DNA from: Aliishimia sp039978895
GTDB lineage: Bacteria > Pseudomonadota > Alphaproteobacteria > Rhodobacterales > Rhodobacteraceae
DNA: 64,000 nt
Reading direction: 5' to 3'
Assembly (NCBI GenBank): GCA_039978895.1
Contig: JBDWAL010000018.1
Coordinates: 62,001-126,000 of the forward strand
Both the position numbers and the translations under genes were made by a program. The notes beneath the pieces are model-generated. The model did not search any database. It had not been told where the DNA came from and saw only the letters and a list, made by a program, of their open reading frames with translations. Within the stretch, counting starts at the first letter, position 1, and each line of letters starts with the position of its first letter. Below, piece by piece: positions 51,517 through 61,196 of the stretch.

Positions 51517-52467
51517 ATGCACCTTTCTATCGTCGTCCCTTGTATGAACGAAGAAGACTCCATTCCACTTCTGGTGGAACGTTTGGTGCAGGTGATCGAG
51601 CCTTACAAAAACGACGCTGAGATCATTCTTGTCGATGATGGGTCTAACGACGCAACTTGGGATGTGATCAAGCATGTGCAGGCGACATGTCCGCAGTTGC
51701 ACGGGCTGCGAATGTCGGGCAATCGGGGTCATCAAATCGCTCTGACGGCGGGTCTGGAAGCGGCGCGCGGTGAACGCATTCTAATGCTGGATGCAGATCT
51801 TCAGGATCCACCGGAATTGCTGCATGATATGATGTCGATGATGGATCGCGGGTATGACGTGGTCTATGGGCGTCGCGCGGAACGCCAAGGCGAAACGGTT
51901 TTCAAGCGCGCCACGGCGCATGGGTTCTACCGCATCTTGAACGCAATGTCGGATGTGCCAATCCCGAAAGATACCGGGGATTTCCGATTGGTCAGCCGCC
52001 AAGCTTTGGATGCGGTGTTGGCGATGCCGGAAAAGGCACGTTTCATTCGCGGTATGTTCGCATGGGTTGGGTATCGCCAAATTGGTATCGAATACACCCG
52101 GTCTGCGCGTGAGCTAGGCGAAACAAAGTATCCTTTGCGCAAGATGATCCGCTTCGCCATCGATGCGATGACCGCGTTTTCGACCAAACCTTTGAAACTG
52201 GCCACGCGATTGTCATTTGTCAGCCTTGGCGTGGCGACCTTAATGATGATTTACGTCTTCCGGTCGTTGATTTTGTATCAAACAGCACCCGGTTGGGCGT
52301 CGGTGGTGTTGGCGATTAGCGCCTTTTCCGGAGTGCAATTGCTGACATTGGGTATCTTAGGTGAATATATCGGCCGCCTTTACGTCGAGGCAAAGAACCG
52401 CCCGCTTTATTTCGTCTCCGAAGATACACGCACAGAACAAACTGTGCTTTTGAAAAAACAGGCATGA
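51517..52467 (+). CDS. GtrB-like bactoprenol-phosphate glycosyltransferase (GT2)
   Basis: This 316-residue protein has a GT2 domain (SIVVPCMNEEDSIPLLVERL, ILVDDGSND, MLDADLQDPPELL with the D-x-D-like site, DTGDFRLVSRQ) and two C-terminal transmembrane helices (~230-290). This is the GtrB/DPM1-like plan, making undecaprenyl-phosphate-linked sugar on the cytoplasmic face. GGAG lies 9 bases before the ATG. It overlaps the GtrA-fusion gene by ATGA, giving a Gtr-type cassette. Confidence 0.9.
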   Translation: MHLSIVVPCMNEEDSIPLLVERLVQVIEPYKNDAEIILVDDGSNDATWDVIKHVQATCPQLHGLRMSGNRGHQIALTAGLEAARGERILMLDADLQDPPELLHDMMSMMDRGYDVVYGRRAERQGETVFKRATAHGFYRILNAMSDVPIPKDTGDFRLVSRQALDAVLAMPEKARFIRGMFAWVGYRQIGIEYTRSARELGETKYPLRKMIRFAIDAMTAFSTKPLKLATRLSFVSLGVATLMMIYVFRSLILYQTAPGWASVVLAISAFSGVQLLTLGILGEYIGRLYVEAKNRPLYFVSEDTRTEQTVLLKKQA

Positions 52468-53633
52468 ACATGCAAAATTCTGGAACTTTCACGCGGTTCG
52501 CGATTGTGGGTGTCACTGTGGCAGCGCTGTATATCGGGCTGTATATCGCGTTTCTGGGCGCAGGATTACCGCAGTTTTTTGCCAATGGAGCTGCCTTTAT
52601 ACTGGCGATTGTCGTGCAATATGTCGGACAGGCGGGCTTTACGTTCAAAGCCGAACTGAAGGACGGGTCTCAGATCCAACGGTTTGGCACGATGATCGGA
52701 TTGGGCCTTATCACGTCGGCGCTGGTTACGGGCGCAATTGGCCCTTGGTTAAACCTGTCCGATTGGCTGTCTGCAGCCGTCGTCACCATCATTCTACCCC
52801 TACAAAACTACCTAATAATGACGCGTTGGGTCTTCAAATCATCAACGCCAAAGACTGGAGCGAGCACAGTGAAACATGTTTATAATGATACCTTCTTCGA
52901 TTACATCGACAGTGGCGCGCGCAGTTCTGCGCAAAATCTGATCGGCATTTTGTCACAATCGTTGTCGCCATCGAGCGTGCTTGATCTTGGATGCGGACGC
53001 GGTGTTTGGCTTGATGAATGGCAACGTGCAGGTGCGCAAGATGTGTTGGGGGTTGATGGCGACTATGTGAACCGCGATGAACTCGCGATCTCTCAGGATA
53101 GCTTCTATGCGGGCGATCTGACCAAGCCGCTATATTTCAAACGCCGTTTCGATCTCGCACAAAGCCTTGAGGTGGGTGAACACCTGCCGACATCCGCCTC
53201 TGAAGCTTTGGTGGATAGCTTGACGCAAGCCTCTGACCGAATTCTGTTTTCTGCGGCGGTCGTGGGACAGGGCGGAGAATTCCACGTCAACGAACAACCC
53301 TTGTCCTTCTGGCAGGAGATGTTTGAAGAACGCGGTTATCGTGCCTATGATTGTCTACGCCCACATATGAAGAACAACCGCGATGTCGAGCCATGGTATC
53401 GTTACAACGCCGTGTTTTATGCAAATGAAGCAGGCCAAAGAAACCTACCGGCTTCAATCCGTGCACATCAGGTACGTGAAGGACAGTCGCTCCAAAATGC
53501 AGGTGACTTGATGTGGTGTGTCCGCCGTAACATCGTGGCGCAACTGCCTCAGAATACGGTGACCCGTATCGCACAGGCGCGTGCCTTCATGTTGGCCACC
53601 AGAGCACGGCGCGGTGTCGAGTTCAGAGGGTAA
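52464..53633 (+). CDS. GtrA-like flippase fused to a SAM-dependent methyltransferase
   Basis: Residues 1 to ~130 of this 389-residue protein are a four-helix GtrA domain (RFAIVGVTVAALYIGLYIAF, ending LIMTRWVFK), the proposed flippase for lipid-linked sugars. Residues ~138-389 are a class I methyltransferase, with motif I VLDLGCGRGVWLDEW, the acidic VLGVDGD and DLAQSLEVGEHLP. GtrA is normally ~120-140 residues alone. The fusion suggests that the flipped or transferred glycan is methylated, or that methylation is tied to the cassette at the inner face of the membrane. The downstream membrane protein follows after five bases. Confidence 0.88.
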   Translation: MNMQNSGTFTRFAIVGVTVAALYIGLYIAFLGAGLPQFFANGAAFILAIVVQYVGQAGFTFKAELKDGSQIQRFGTMIGLGLITSALVTGAIGPWLNLSDWLSAAVVTIILPLQNYLIMTRWVFKSSTPKTGASTVKHVYNDTFFDYIDSGARSSAQNLIGILSQSLSPSSVLDLGCGRGVWLDEWQRAGAQDVLGVDGDYVNRDELAISQDSFYAGDLTKPLYFKRRFDLAQSLEVGEHLPTSASEALVDSLTQASDRILFSAAVVGQGGEFHVNEQPLSFWQEMFEERGYRAYDCLRPHMKNNRDVEPWYRYNAVFYANEAGQRNLPASIRAHQVREGQSLQNAGDLMWCVRRNIVAQLPQNTVTRIAQARAFMLATRARRGVEFRG

Positions 53634-53638
53634 GCCAA

Positions 53639-55021
53639 ATGGCGTTCATCACGGCCCCACAAGCCCAATCGCGGCTTGAGGGGGACACAACAACGCCCAA
53701 TATTCTGCGGCTTTGGCCCACGTTCATCGTGGCACTGTTGGCCGCTGCGGTGATATCTGCGCCGAACCTGTTAGATCCGATGATGCGGTATGACGACTTC
53801 CCCGCGTTGCTCGTAGAGCCAAGCGGGTTTTGGGCCAAAACGTTGCATGAAGGACGTTGGGTTAACTATCTTTGGCATTTACGCGGTGTTGTGACGCCAT
53901 CTTGGTTGAATTTCGCGGCCTATCAAATGCTTTGGGCGTTGTTTGCCGCCTCAATTGCGGTGGCTGCACTTGGGCGTCATGGATCGCCTTGGTTTTGCGG
54001 TGTCATGGCCATGGCCATTCTTGTGGCGCCGCCTGCAACGTTGATTTCTCTGTGGTTTAACACGCTTATACCCGGACTTGCATTGGTCGCCTCATATGCG
54101 GCTTTGGGGTGTCGGCTTGCGCCACAAACCCATCGCGCGTTGCTCCCAATTTTTGTGATCCTGAGCTTTATGGCTTACACGACTTATCCGTTGTTATTGC
54201 TGGCTGTTTGCCTTGTGCGAAGCCAAGACCGCAGCCTGCGTGATCTTTTGGGGTTGCTTGCCTTGTTCACGATCAGCTTCGCGGCTGCCGTGTTGGTTGT
54301 TTACACGTTGAACCTGCAAGTTCATGGGGTGTTTGGTGTCCCGTTGGCTGATTGGCGCGATGCCAGCCCGGCGCAGGATATCGACGGAATGCTCGCGAAC
54401 TTGCCGCTGGTTTGGACGTCGTTCAGTGATCTGATGGTACGCTCCAGCTTTGGCTTTGCCCCAGCAATTGTATTCCATCTTGGGTTCTTGGTGGTTGCGA
54501 CATTCGTGGTACTGCGCCGCGCGCCACTTGAGGCCCTTTATCTACATGCCGGTTTGTGGGTCGGGATGGGGTTGGCCGTTGTCCAAATCCTGAAAATGGG
54601 GGCGATTGTCCCGCCGCGTGGGTTTATCTTTGCGTGGGTGTTTTACGCCATTGTGATCTCGCGGGCTGCGCAAATTCTAAGTCAGAATGTTGGCATGTCA
54701 GGTCGCATGGCGCGCAACGGTGTTTTGTTGATTGTGGGCAGCTACTTGTTGCAAACTTTCCAGCAGTACAGCACCTACCGGGCGTGGCAATCGGACAGTC
54801 GCGCAATTGCACAAGTTGCTTCCACAATCGAGGGGGCGGTGTTTGTGTTGGGGGATCCGCTTAAGATGGTATCGGCCAAGGGCGCGTTTGTTCAGGACGC
54901 GCGGGCGTTGAGTTATAGAATTCAGCAGATATCCGGCAAAGATGCCATCATGTGCGGTGATGATCCATCAACATGTCAGGCGCGCACTGATGCCAATACA
55001 ATCATGCTTCAAACGCGTTAA
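53639..55021 (+). CDS. GtrC-like multispanning membrane glucosyltransferase-type protein
   Basis: This 460-residue polytopic protein has about ten hydrophobic segments. An early periplasmic loop carries MMRYDDFPALL, with paired Asp residues in the position typical of polyprenol-sugar-dependent (GT-C) transferases, and WLNFAAYQMLWALFAA follows. A soluble C-terminal segment contains cysteines (IMCGDDPSTCQAR). Its place after gtrB and gtrA-type genes matches the serotype-specific third gene of Gtr cassettes, which moves the sugar from the lipid carrier to O-antigen or another surface glycan. Sequence identity to any characterised GtrC is not evident by eye. Confidence 0.75.
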   Translation: MAFITAPQAQSRLEGDTTTPNILRLWPTFIVALLAAAVISAPNLLDPMMRYDDFPALLVEPSGFWAKTLHEGRWVNYLWHLRGVVTPSWLNFAAYQMLWALFAASIAVAALGRHGSPWFCGVMAMAILVAPPATLISLWFNTLIPGLALVASYAALGCRLAPQTHRALLPIFVILSFMAYTTYPLLLLAVCLVRSQDRSLRDLLGLLALFTISFAAAVLVVYTLNLQVHGVFGVPLADWRDASPAQDIDGMLANLPLVWTSFSDLMVRSSFGFAPAIVFHLGFLVVATFVVLRRAPLEALYLHAGLWVGMGLAVVQILKMGAIVPPRGFIFAWVFYAIVISRAAQILSQNVGMSGRMARNGVLLIVGSYLLQTFQQYSTYRAWQSDSRAIAQVASTIEGAVFVLGDPLKMVSAKGAFVQDARALSYRIQQISGKDAIMCGDDPSTCQARTDANTIMLQTR

Positions 55022-55401
55022 GACGTTTCGACAACATCGCGATCTTCTTCTGGAACGTTCAGCGTCGACCACGTGTCATCGCGCGGCGGAGAGGGCGGCG
55101 TCACACAGGCTTTGCGGTGAATTATGACCTTGGCGATGAAGTTGGCCGAAATCGGTGCCGTGACAAATAAGAATGCCATAATTAGCAATTCGTGAAATGA
55201 TCCGTCCCCGCGCGCGAAGGAATAGATCATCGATGCCAAAAGCATTGCGCCAATGCCCACGGTGCCAACCTTGGTTGGGGCATGCATACGCGTCATGGAG
55301 TCGTTGAACCTCACCAATCCAACTGAGCCGACAAGCGCGAAAACAGCGCCGATCAACAGGCAAATGGCGGCTGCGTAAATTCCAATATCAGACATGCTCA
55401 T
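55018..55401 (-). CDS. mrpG: Mrp-type Na+/H+ antiporter subunit G
   Basis: This 127-residue protein has three helices, with the MrpG core LVGSVGLVRFNDSMTRMHAPTKVGTVG followed by two more segments and a charged tail. It is the last gene of the minus-strand mrp operon and overlaps mrpF by four bases (ATGA). Confidence 0.92.
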   Translation of the reverse strand: MSMSDIGIYAAAICLLIGAVFALVGSVGLVRFNDSMTRMHAPTKVGTVGIGAMLLASMIYSFARGDGSFHELLIMAFLFVTAPISANFIAKVIIHRKACVTPPSPPRDDTWSTLNVPEEDRDVVETS

Positions 55402-55685
55402 TCGATGATGTCCCCCCGTAACACAAAGCGCGCGAGCGCAACGGTTGAAATAAAGCCGAACATCGCAATGATCAGGGCGACCTCGAAGAAGATGTTCGTG
55501 CCTTGCGATATGCCGAGCAAGACGATCAATCCGATGGCGTGGATCACCATGGTGTCCAACGCCAAAATACGATCCCCGATGGAGGGGCCGATCACCAATC
55601 GGATCATTGCCAAGACTTGCGCGATGGCGACGATGAAGAATGTTGCGCCAATGGCGAAATTCATGAAATCCATTGCAGAACTCAT
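55398..55685 (-). CDS. mrpF: Mrp-type Na+/H+ antiporter subunit F
   Basis: This 95-residue, three-helix protein contains the MrpF signature MIRLVIGPSIGDRILALDTM. It overlaps mrpE upstream and mrpG downstream by four bases each, as is usual for this operon. Confidence 0.92.
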   Translation of the reverse strand: MSSAMDFMNFAIGATFFIVAIAQVLAMIRLVIGPSIGDRILALDTMVIHAIGLIVLLGISQGTNIFFEVALIIAMFGFISTVALARFVLRGDIIE

Positions 55686-56182
55686 AGGAAAATCTCCTTC
55701 AAGCGGCGTTCATAGCGATCTTTGATATCGTCTATGATGGCGTCTGGGTCTGGTGCATCCAAAGCATGAACCAACAAGCTATGACCCTCGTCGGACAAAT
55801 CCGCTGAGACTGTGCCGGGGGTCAATGTGATCGTGCCGGCCAGAATTGTGATCGCTTCGGGTTGTTTCAGATCAAGCGGAACCACCACCCATGCCGGTTG
55901 CAGGCTTGCGTTTGATCTGGTGAGAACGATCCAAGCGACTTGCACGTTGGCAGCCAGAATATCCCACATCACCAAAAGCGAATAACTGACCATTTTCCCC
56001 ATTCGAAAGCGATAAGGGCGGTCGGGCCACCAGACTGCTGTAATCAATGGAATGATGATACCCAAGATAAGCCCAAAGACGACCATTCCGGCAGACACTT
56101 CGTTTTGCAGCAACGTCCAGACCACTGTTAAAAGCAAAGTGAGCAACGGATGGGGCAGCAATTTGAGGACCAAATTCGTCAT
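55682..56182 (-). CDS. mrpE: Mrp-type Na+/H+ antiporter subunit E
   Basis: This 166-residue protein has N-terminal hydrophobic helices (LLTLLLTVVWTLLQNEVS, VVFGLILGIIIPLI) and a soluble C-terminal part with TLTPGTVSADLSDEGHSLLVHALD, conserved in MrpE. The ATG at 56182 is used because AAGGAGG lies upstream of it; an upstream in-frame GTG/ATG would overlap mrpD. Confidence 0.92.
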   Translation of the reverse strand: MTNLVLKLLPHPLLTLLLTVVWTLLQNEVSAGMVVFGLILGIIIPLITAVWWPDRPYRFRMGKMVSYSLLVMWDILAANVQVAWIVLTRSNASLQPAWVVVPLDLKQPEAITILAGTITLTPGTVSADLSDEGHSLLVHALDAPDPDAIIDDIKDRYERRLKEIFL

Positions 56183-56183
56183 A

Positions 56184-57737
56184 TCAATGCGCCTCCTTGT
56201 CGGACTTGGATGCGCCACTTAGCTTGCCGGGCGTCTCAAGCACCATTTCCATATAAGCGTCCGGGGCAAAGAGTTGCTCTGCGATTGCGGACGTGTAACG
56301 TGTGATGGGCCCTGCAAAGACTGTGTGCAGTACCAACATGAACACTATCCCGCCGACCGCGACGTAAGACAGGGCCGAAGGTGGCGCCTGCGGTTCAGCA
56401 TCCTCAGCCAAAGGCATACTGTGCGCTTTCCAGAACACGACGCTTCCTGCGCGGGCAAAACCCACAACACCGATCAGGCTGGATGCGAGAACAATCGCAA
56501 ACGTCCAAGCCATCGCTGTGCTGTCAAAAACGGCATCCAAGACCAACAACTTGCCAAGGAACCCAGACAAGGGCGGTAATCCGGTCATGGCGATGGCGGC
56601 TGTAAAGAACAAACCGGCCGTCAATGCAGCTCCGGCGACGGGCGGTTTGGGTTTGAGCGCCAATCCATCCCGGCCAGAACGCACCATATCAGCAATCAAA
56701 AACAATGCCCCGGCCGCAAATGTGGAATGCACGATATAGTACAGCGCGGCGGTGATGCTGGTTTGTGTGAACAGTGCAATCGGAACCATCACCATACCCA
56801 TCGAACCGATCACCGAGAATGCAACAAGGCGATCAAGCTTGCGTGCGCCCAATACACCAATCGCACCAAACGTGACGGACACCAATGCAGCAGGCAAAAG
56901 CCAATCGCCGTGAAGTCCTGAGGTGATCTCAAGATCAGGTGGGAAGATCAGAGTATAGACCCGGATGATCGCATAGGCGCCCACCTTGGTCATGATCGCG
57001 AATAACGCAGCCACGGGGGCAGGGGCTTCGGCGTAGCTAGAGGGAAGCCAGAAGTGCAACGGAACCAATGCGGCTTTGATGGCGAACACCAAAAGCAAAA
57101 GGACAGCAGCAACCCGAATGCCAACGGTTTCTGATGCGTCAATCAAAGCGACGCGGTTGGCAAGGTCCGCCATATTCAGCGTGCCCGTTTCCGCATAGAT
57201 CGAGCCAAGAGCAAACAAAAACAACGTTGAGCCCAGCAGGTTAAACCCGACATATTGAACGCCTGCACGCAGCCGATCATTGCCACCCGAATGGATCATC
57301 AGCCCATAGGACGCGATCAAAAGGACCTCAAAGAAAACGAACAGGTTGAACAAATCGCCCGTTAGGAACGCGCCCATGATGCCCATCAATTGGAACTGAT
57401 AAAGCGCATGGAAGTGCCGCCCCCGACCATCCCATCCAGATCCGATCGCGTATAACAGCACAAACAACGCCAGTACCGCCGTGAGCAGGATCATCATTGT
57501 GGATAAGCGATCACCGACCAGCACGATGCCAAATGGGGCCGCCCAATCGCTGAGTTGATAAAGCGTCACAGTGCCGTCGGAGGACTGCCATGCAAGGCCT
57601 GCCGCAACCGCAATCAGCGCGAGTACCGCAACAACAGAGATCACACGTTGAATGCTAATGTGATGGCGCGCTGCCAAAATGATGAAGGGCGCGAACATCG
57701 CGGGCAGAACGACGGGGAGGATGATCCAATGCATCAT
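56184..57737 (-). CDS. mrpD: Mrp-type Na+/H+ antiporter subunit D
   Basis: This 517-residue polytopic protein is homologous to complex I NuoM/NuoN. It has the proton-channel region FNLFVFFEVLLIASYGLMIHSG with the key Glu, and AIKAALVPLHFWLPSSYAEAPAPVAALFA with the key Lys. It shares a four-base overlap with mrpC. Confidence 0.94.
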   Translation of the reverse strand: MMHWIILPVVLPAMFAPFIILAARHHISIQRVISVVAVLALIAVAAGLAWQSSDGTVTLYQLSDWAAPFGIVLVGDRLSTMMILLTAVLALFVLLYAIGSGWDGRGRHFHALYQFQLMGIMGAFLTGDLFNLFVFFEVLLIASYGLMIHSGGNDRLRAGVQYVGFNLLGSTLFLFALGSIYAETGTLNMADLANRVALIDASETVGIRVAAVLLLLVFAIKAALVPLHFWLPSSYAEAPAPVAALFAIMTKVGAYAIIRVYTLIFPPDLEITSGLHGDWLLPAALVSVTFGAIGVLGARKLDRLVAFSVIGSMGMVMVPIALFTQTSITAALYYIVHSTFAAGALFLIADMVRSGRDGLALKPKPPVAGAALTAGLFFTAAIAMTGLPPLSGFLGKLLVLDAVFDSTAMAWTFAIVLASSLIGVVGFARAGSVVFWKAHSMPLAEDAEPQAPPSALSYVAVGGIVFMLVLHTVFAGPITRYTSAIAEQLFAPDAYMEMVLETPGKLSGASKSDKEAH

Positions 57738-58087
57738 GTCGCGTCCTCCTCGGAATCGTCACCCAGGGGGATTGGATCATTCACGCTGTCATCGTTGGAG
57801 CCAAGGAAAGACCCCAAAGCAATCATCAAGACCACAGCAGTCATTCCAAACGAAATAACAATAGCTGTCAAAACCAACGCCTGAGGAAGCGGGTCGGTAT
57901 ACGTCGTGGCATCCGTCAAGATGGGCGGTGCGCCCACGGTCAAACGGCCAGATGCAAACAAGAACACGTTCACCGCATAGGTCAGCAAGGAAATGCCAAG
58001 GATGACAGGAAAGGTGCGCAAGCGCAGAGTGAGATAGATGCCACCTGCGGTCAAAATACCAATGGCGGACGCAACAAGAAGTTCCAT
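57734..58087 (-). CDS. mrpC: Mrp-type Na+/H+ antiporter subunit C
   Basis: This 117-residue NuoK-like protein has three helices (ELLVASAIGILTAGGIYLTL, LGISLLTYAVNVFLFASG, ALVLTAIVISFGMTAVVLMIAL) and an acidic tail. The ATG at 58087 directly follows the mrpA stop by one base. Confidence 0.93.
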   Translation of the reverse strand: MELLVASAIGILTAGGIYLTLRLRTFPVILGISLLTYAVNVFLFASGRLTVGAPPILTDATTYTDPLPQALVLTAIVISFGMTAVVLMIALGSFLGSNDDSVNDPIPLGDDSEEDAT

Positions 58088-58088
58088 A

Positions 58089-60968
58089 TTAGACCTCCGC
58101 CTTTGTGTTGAGTGGTGACGGGGATTCAGGATCGTCTCGCGATGGATCAATATCCATTGGGTGCTCATTTTCGGGCATTTCCATGCGGTAAGCGAGGCGC
58201 GAGAAACTTTCCAGCGACAACAAAACAGCCCCAACTACGGCCAAGAACACACCGACATCAAACAAGGCCGCAGTGGCCAATTCGAACTTCTCAAACGGGG
58301 GTATGCGCACATAGGTGAAATCAGATGTCAGGAACGGCTTGGCCACAAACCAAGACCCAATCCCGGTCAATCCGGCGGCTAAAACGCCAGCGCCGATGAC
58401 GCCGTGGTAAGGATAGCGCAACCGTGCCGAAGTCCATGTGAAGCCGCTCGCCATATATTGCATGACAAAGGCAATCGACACGATCAAGCCTGCGATAAAG
58501 CCGCCACCGGGTTCGTTATGTCCACGCAAGAAGATGTAAAACCCGATCATCAACACAACCGGCATGATTACACGCGTGAGCACGACCATCATCATCGGAT
58601 GCATGTCGCCCGCGCGCTTTTGATCTGGTTTGCGGTTCAGCAAGCGCGCGCGCACAGGTCCGCCAAGCAGCGTTTCGGTAAGCGCAAAAATCAGCAGGGC
58701 AGCGATGCCAAGCACAATGATCTCACCGTAGGTATCAAAGCCCCGGAAATCGACAAGGATCACGTTCACAACATTGGTCCCGCCGCCCCCTTTGTATGAG
58801 TTGGCCAGATGGAATTCGGAAATCGGTGTCAGAACCGCATCGCGCAACAAGTAGTGATAAGACAATGCCATCGCGGCCAAGCCCGCAGCTACCGCCACCG
58901 CGCCGTCACGCGCGCGCAACAGCACAGAACTTTCGATTGGGGTGCGGTTGGGCAAAAAGTTCAAGGCCAGCAGTAACATGATTAGCGTGACGACTTCCAC
59001 GGTAAGCTGCGTCATTGCCAAGTCAGGGGCGCTAAAGAAGACAAACCCAACCGACACCATGAGCCCAATAATGCTAATCAAGACCAAGGCCATCAGACGG
59101 TTGCGGTGATAAAAGACAAGTCCAACGGTTGATGAGACCAGCATGATCCACGCTGCAATTGGCACAGGCCCGGCAGGTTGCATATCATATGCGGCCGCGC
59201 CAATCGTGCCAGAGGTCCAAGCAAAGTAGCCAGCTGCCAAAACTGTGATCGTCATGATTGCGGCATAACGTGAAAACGCGCCATTGTGCACGGATCGGTT
59301 CCAGCTACGCGCTCCAGAGACGACGGACGCAATCAGACCTTCGAAGATCGTTTTGGCTTCAGGGCGTGGGGCTGCATTCCAAAGTTTCATCAACGGGTTG
59401 AACAAGGCCAACACAAGCAGACCGCCAAGAACGGCGACGATCGACATATAAAGCGCCGGGACAAGGCCGTGCCAAATCTTGAAATATGCTTTGGGTAATT
59501 CGGCCGCGTCACCAAGCACAGAGGCCGTAACGATCTTGACGAAAGGTTCAGCCAAGAACGGGGCGACACCGATGGCGATCACGGGAACAATCAAGATCGC
59601 AGGCGGAAGCCAAAGACCCACACCCGGATCATGTGGTTTGGCGGGATAATCATCCCGTTTGCTGCCAAGAAACGTGTGACCGATTAGGCGGAAGCAGTAA
59701 GCTGCAGAAAAGATCGAACCGAATGTGGCCAGCGCTGGCACCAGCCAATGATTGTCGAACAACACCGTGTGATAGGCTTCTTCCAACATCATTTCTTTGG
59801 ACAAAAATCCGTTCAACAGGGGAATGCCTGCCATAGAGAGCGCGCCCAATGTGGCAATCGTGAACGTGATCGGCATCAAGTGGCGCAGACCACCAAGGCG
59901 GCGAATGTCGCGTGTATGGGTTTCATGATCGACGATCCCGGCGGACATAAACAAAGCAGCCTTAAAGGTCGCGTGGTTTAAGATATGGAACATCGCCGCC
60001 ATCGCGCCAAAGGCCGTGCCCGTGCCCAAAAGCATAGTGATCAAACCCAGATGGCTGACCGTGGAAAACGCAAGCAACGCCTTTAGGTCGTGTTTGAACA
60101 AGGCAATCACTGCGCCCAACACCATCGTGATCAGACCTGCGCCAGTCACCAATATGAACCATTCTGGGGTGCCAGACAGCACCGGCCACATCCGCGCCAT
60201 CAAGAAAATTCCAGCCTTCACCATAGTCGCAGAGTGTAGATAGGCGGAAACCGGCGTTGGCGCGGCCATCGCATGTGGCAACCAAAAGTGGAACGGGAAT
60301 TGGGCAGATTTCGTGAACGCGCCCAGCAAGATCAGGATCAAGGCGGGCAAGTACAGCGGGGACCCTTGTATCGCCTCGCGGTTTTGCAAGATGACACTCA
60401 GGTCATAACTGCCTGCGATCTGCCCCAAGATCAGCATACCACCGATCATCGCCAAACCACCCATACCCGTAACGGTCAAAGCCATACGTGCGCCCTGACG
60501 TCCTTCGGGCAAGTGCTTCCAATAACCGATCAACAAGAAGGAAGACAGCGATGTTAGCTCCCAAAATACCAGCAAAAGTAATATGTTATCGCTTAGAACG
60601 ATCCCAACCATCGCGCCTTGAAACAGCAAGAGATAGGTAAAGAACTGCCCCATGTTGTCGCTGCGCGCCAAGTAGCTGCGGGCGTAGGCGATGATCAACA
60701 AGCCAATGCCCAAAATGAGCAGGGCAAAGAAGAACCCCAACCCATCCAGCATCAAATTCACGTTGAGGCCCAGCATGGGCATCCAATCGATCCGTGCGGT
60801 CACAAGTTCGCCGGCAAGGACTGTGGGCAAGTTCGTCAGCAAACCGATGAAGGCCGCCAATGTCACGGTGAAAGTAACCCCGGCGCACGCTTGACGTCCG
60901 GCTGAATTCATCAAGCCGGGCAGCAAGGCACCCAGGAAAGGTAAGGCAACGATCAAGAAAAGGGACAC
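58089..60968 (-). CDS. mrpA: Mrp-type Na+/H+ antiporter fused subunits A and B
   Basis: This 959-residue protein starts at GTG 60968. The N-terminal ~500 residues are NuoL-like (ELTSLSSFLLIGYWKHLPEGRQGAR, FTKSAQFPFHFWLPHAMAAPTPVSAYLHSATMVKAGIF). The middle is the MrpA-specific C-terminal region (FFSAPDLAMTQLTVEVVTLIMLL), and the last ~150 residues are an MrpB domain (LMIGFYIFLRGHNEPGGGFIAGLI). Fusion of A and B is normal for alphaproteobacterial Mrp/Pha2 systems, so no separate mrpB is expected. The complex exports Na+ in exchange for H+, fitting a marine host. Confidence 0.94.
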   Translation of the reverse strand: MSLFLIVALPFLGALLPGLMNSAGRQACAGVTFTVTLAAFIGLLTNLPTVLAGELVTARIDWMPMLGLNVNLMLDGLGFFFALLILGIGLLIIAYARSYLARSDNMGQFFTYLLLFQGAMVGIVLSDNILLLLVFWELTSLSSFLLIGYWKHLPEGRQGARMALTVTGMGGLAMIGGMLILGQIAGSYDLSVILQNREAIQGSPLYLPALILILLGAFTKSAQFPFHFWLPHAMAAPTPVSAYLHSATMVKAGIFLMARMWPVLSGTPEWFILVTGAGLITMVLGAVIALFKHDLKALLAFSTVSHLGLITMLLGTGTAFGAMAAMFHILNHATFKAALFMSAGIVDHETHTRDIRRLGGLRHLMPITFTIATLGALSMAGIPLLNGFLSKEMMLEEAYHTVLFDNHWLVPALATFGSIFSAAYCFRLIGHTFLGSKRDDYPAKPHDPGVGLWLPPAILIVPVIAIGVAPFLAEPFVKIVTASVLGDAAELPKAYFKIWHGLVPALYMSIVAVLGGLLVLALFNPLMKLWNAAPRPEAKTIFEGLIASVVSGARSWNRSVHNGAFSRYAAIMTITVLAAGYFAWTSGTIGAAAYDMQPAGPVPIAAWIMLVSSTVGLVFYHRNRLMALVLISIIGLMVSVGFVFFSAPDLAMTQLTVEVVTLIMLLLALNFLPNRTPIESSVLLRARDGAVAVAAGLAAMALSYHYLLRDAVLTPISEFHLANSYKGGGGTNVVNVILVDFRGFDTYGEIIVLGIAALLIFALTETLLGGPVRARLLNRKPDQKRAGDMHPMMMVVLTRVIMPVVLMIGFYIFLRGHNEPGGGFIAGLIVSIAFVMQYMASGFTWTSARLRYPYHGVIGAGVLAAGLTGIGSWFVAKPFLTSDFTYVRIPPFEKFELATAALFDVGVFLAVVGAVLLSLESFSRLAYRMEMPENEHPMDIDPSRDDPESPSPLNTKAEV

Positions 60969-61006
60969 TGGCGCTCCGCTCGTTAACGTCGGTCATTTAC
61001 CGTTCC

Positions 61007-61012
61007 ATTATA
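61007..61012 (-). promoter_or_regulatory. Possible -10 box of the mrp operon promoter
   Basis: On the minus strand a perfect TATAAT lies about 39 bases before the mrpA GTG in an A/T-rich stretch. A clear -35 at 17-bp spacing is not visible (TTGAGG is 14 bases upstream), so this is a candidate only. Confidence 0.35.
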
Positions 61013-61196
61013 ATATTTTGCGTTTTCCTCAAGGGAAACCGACGAAAATACTCAAATTAGCGGTTCATCACAGATTTTGATCCGGTATTGGGGGGCTACC
61101 ATGGGTGTGCTTGCGGTATGGCACAAGAGCATTCAGAAAAAATCTTGTGCTCTTCTTGGCGCGCAGACGTGTTTTGCGGAACTTTCCGCCACGGGC

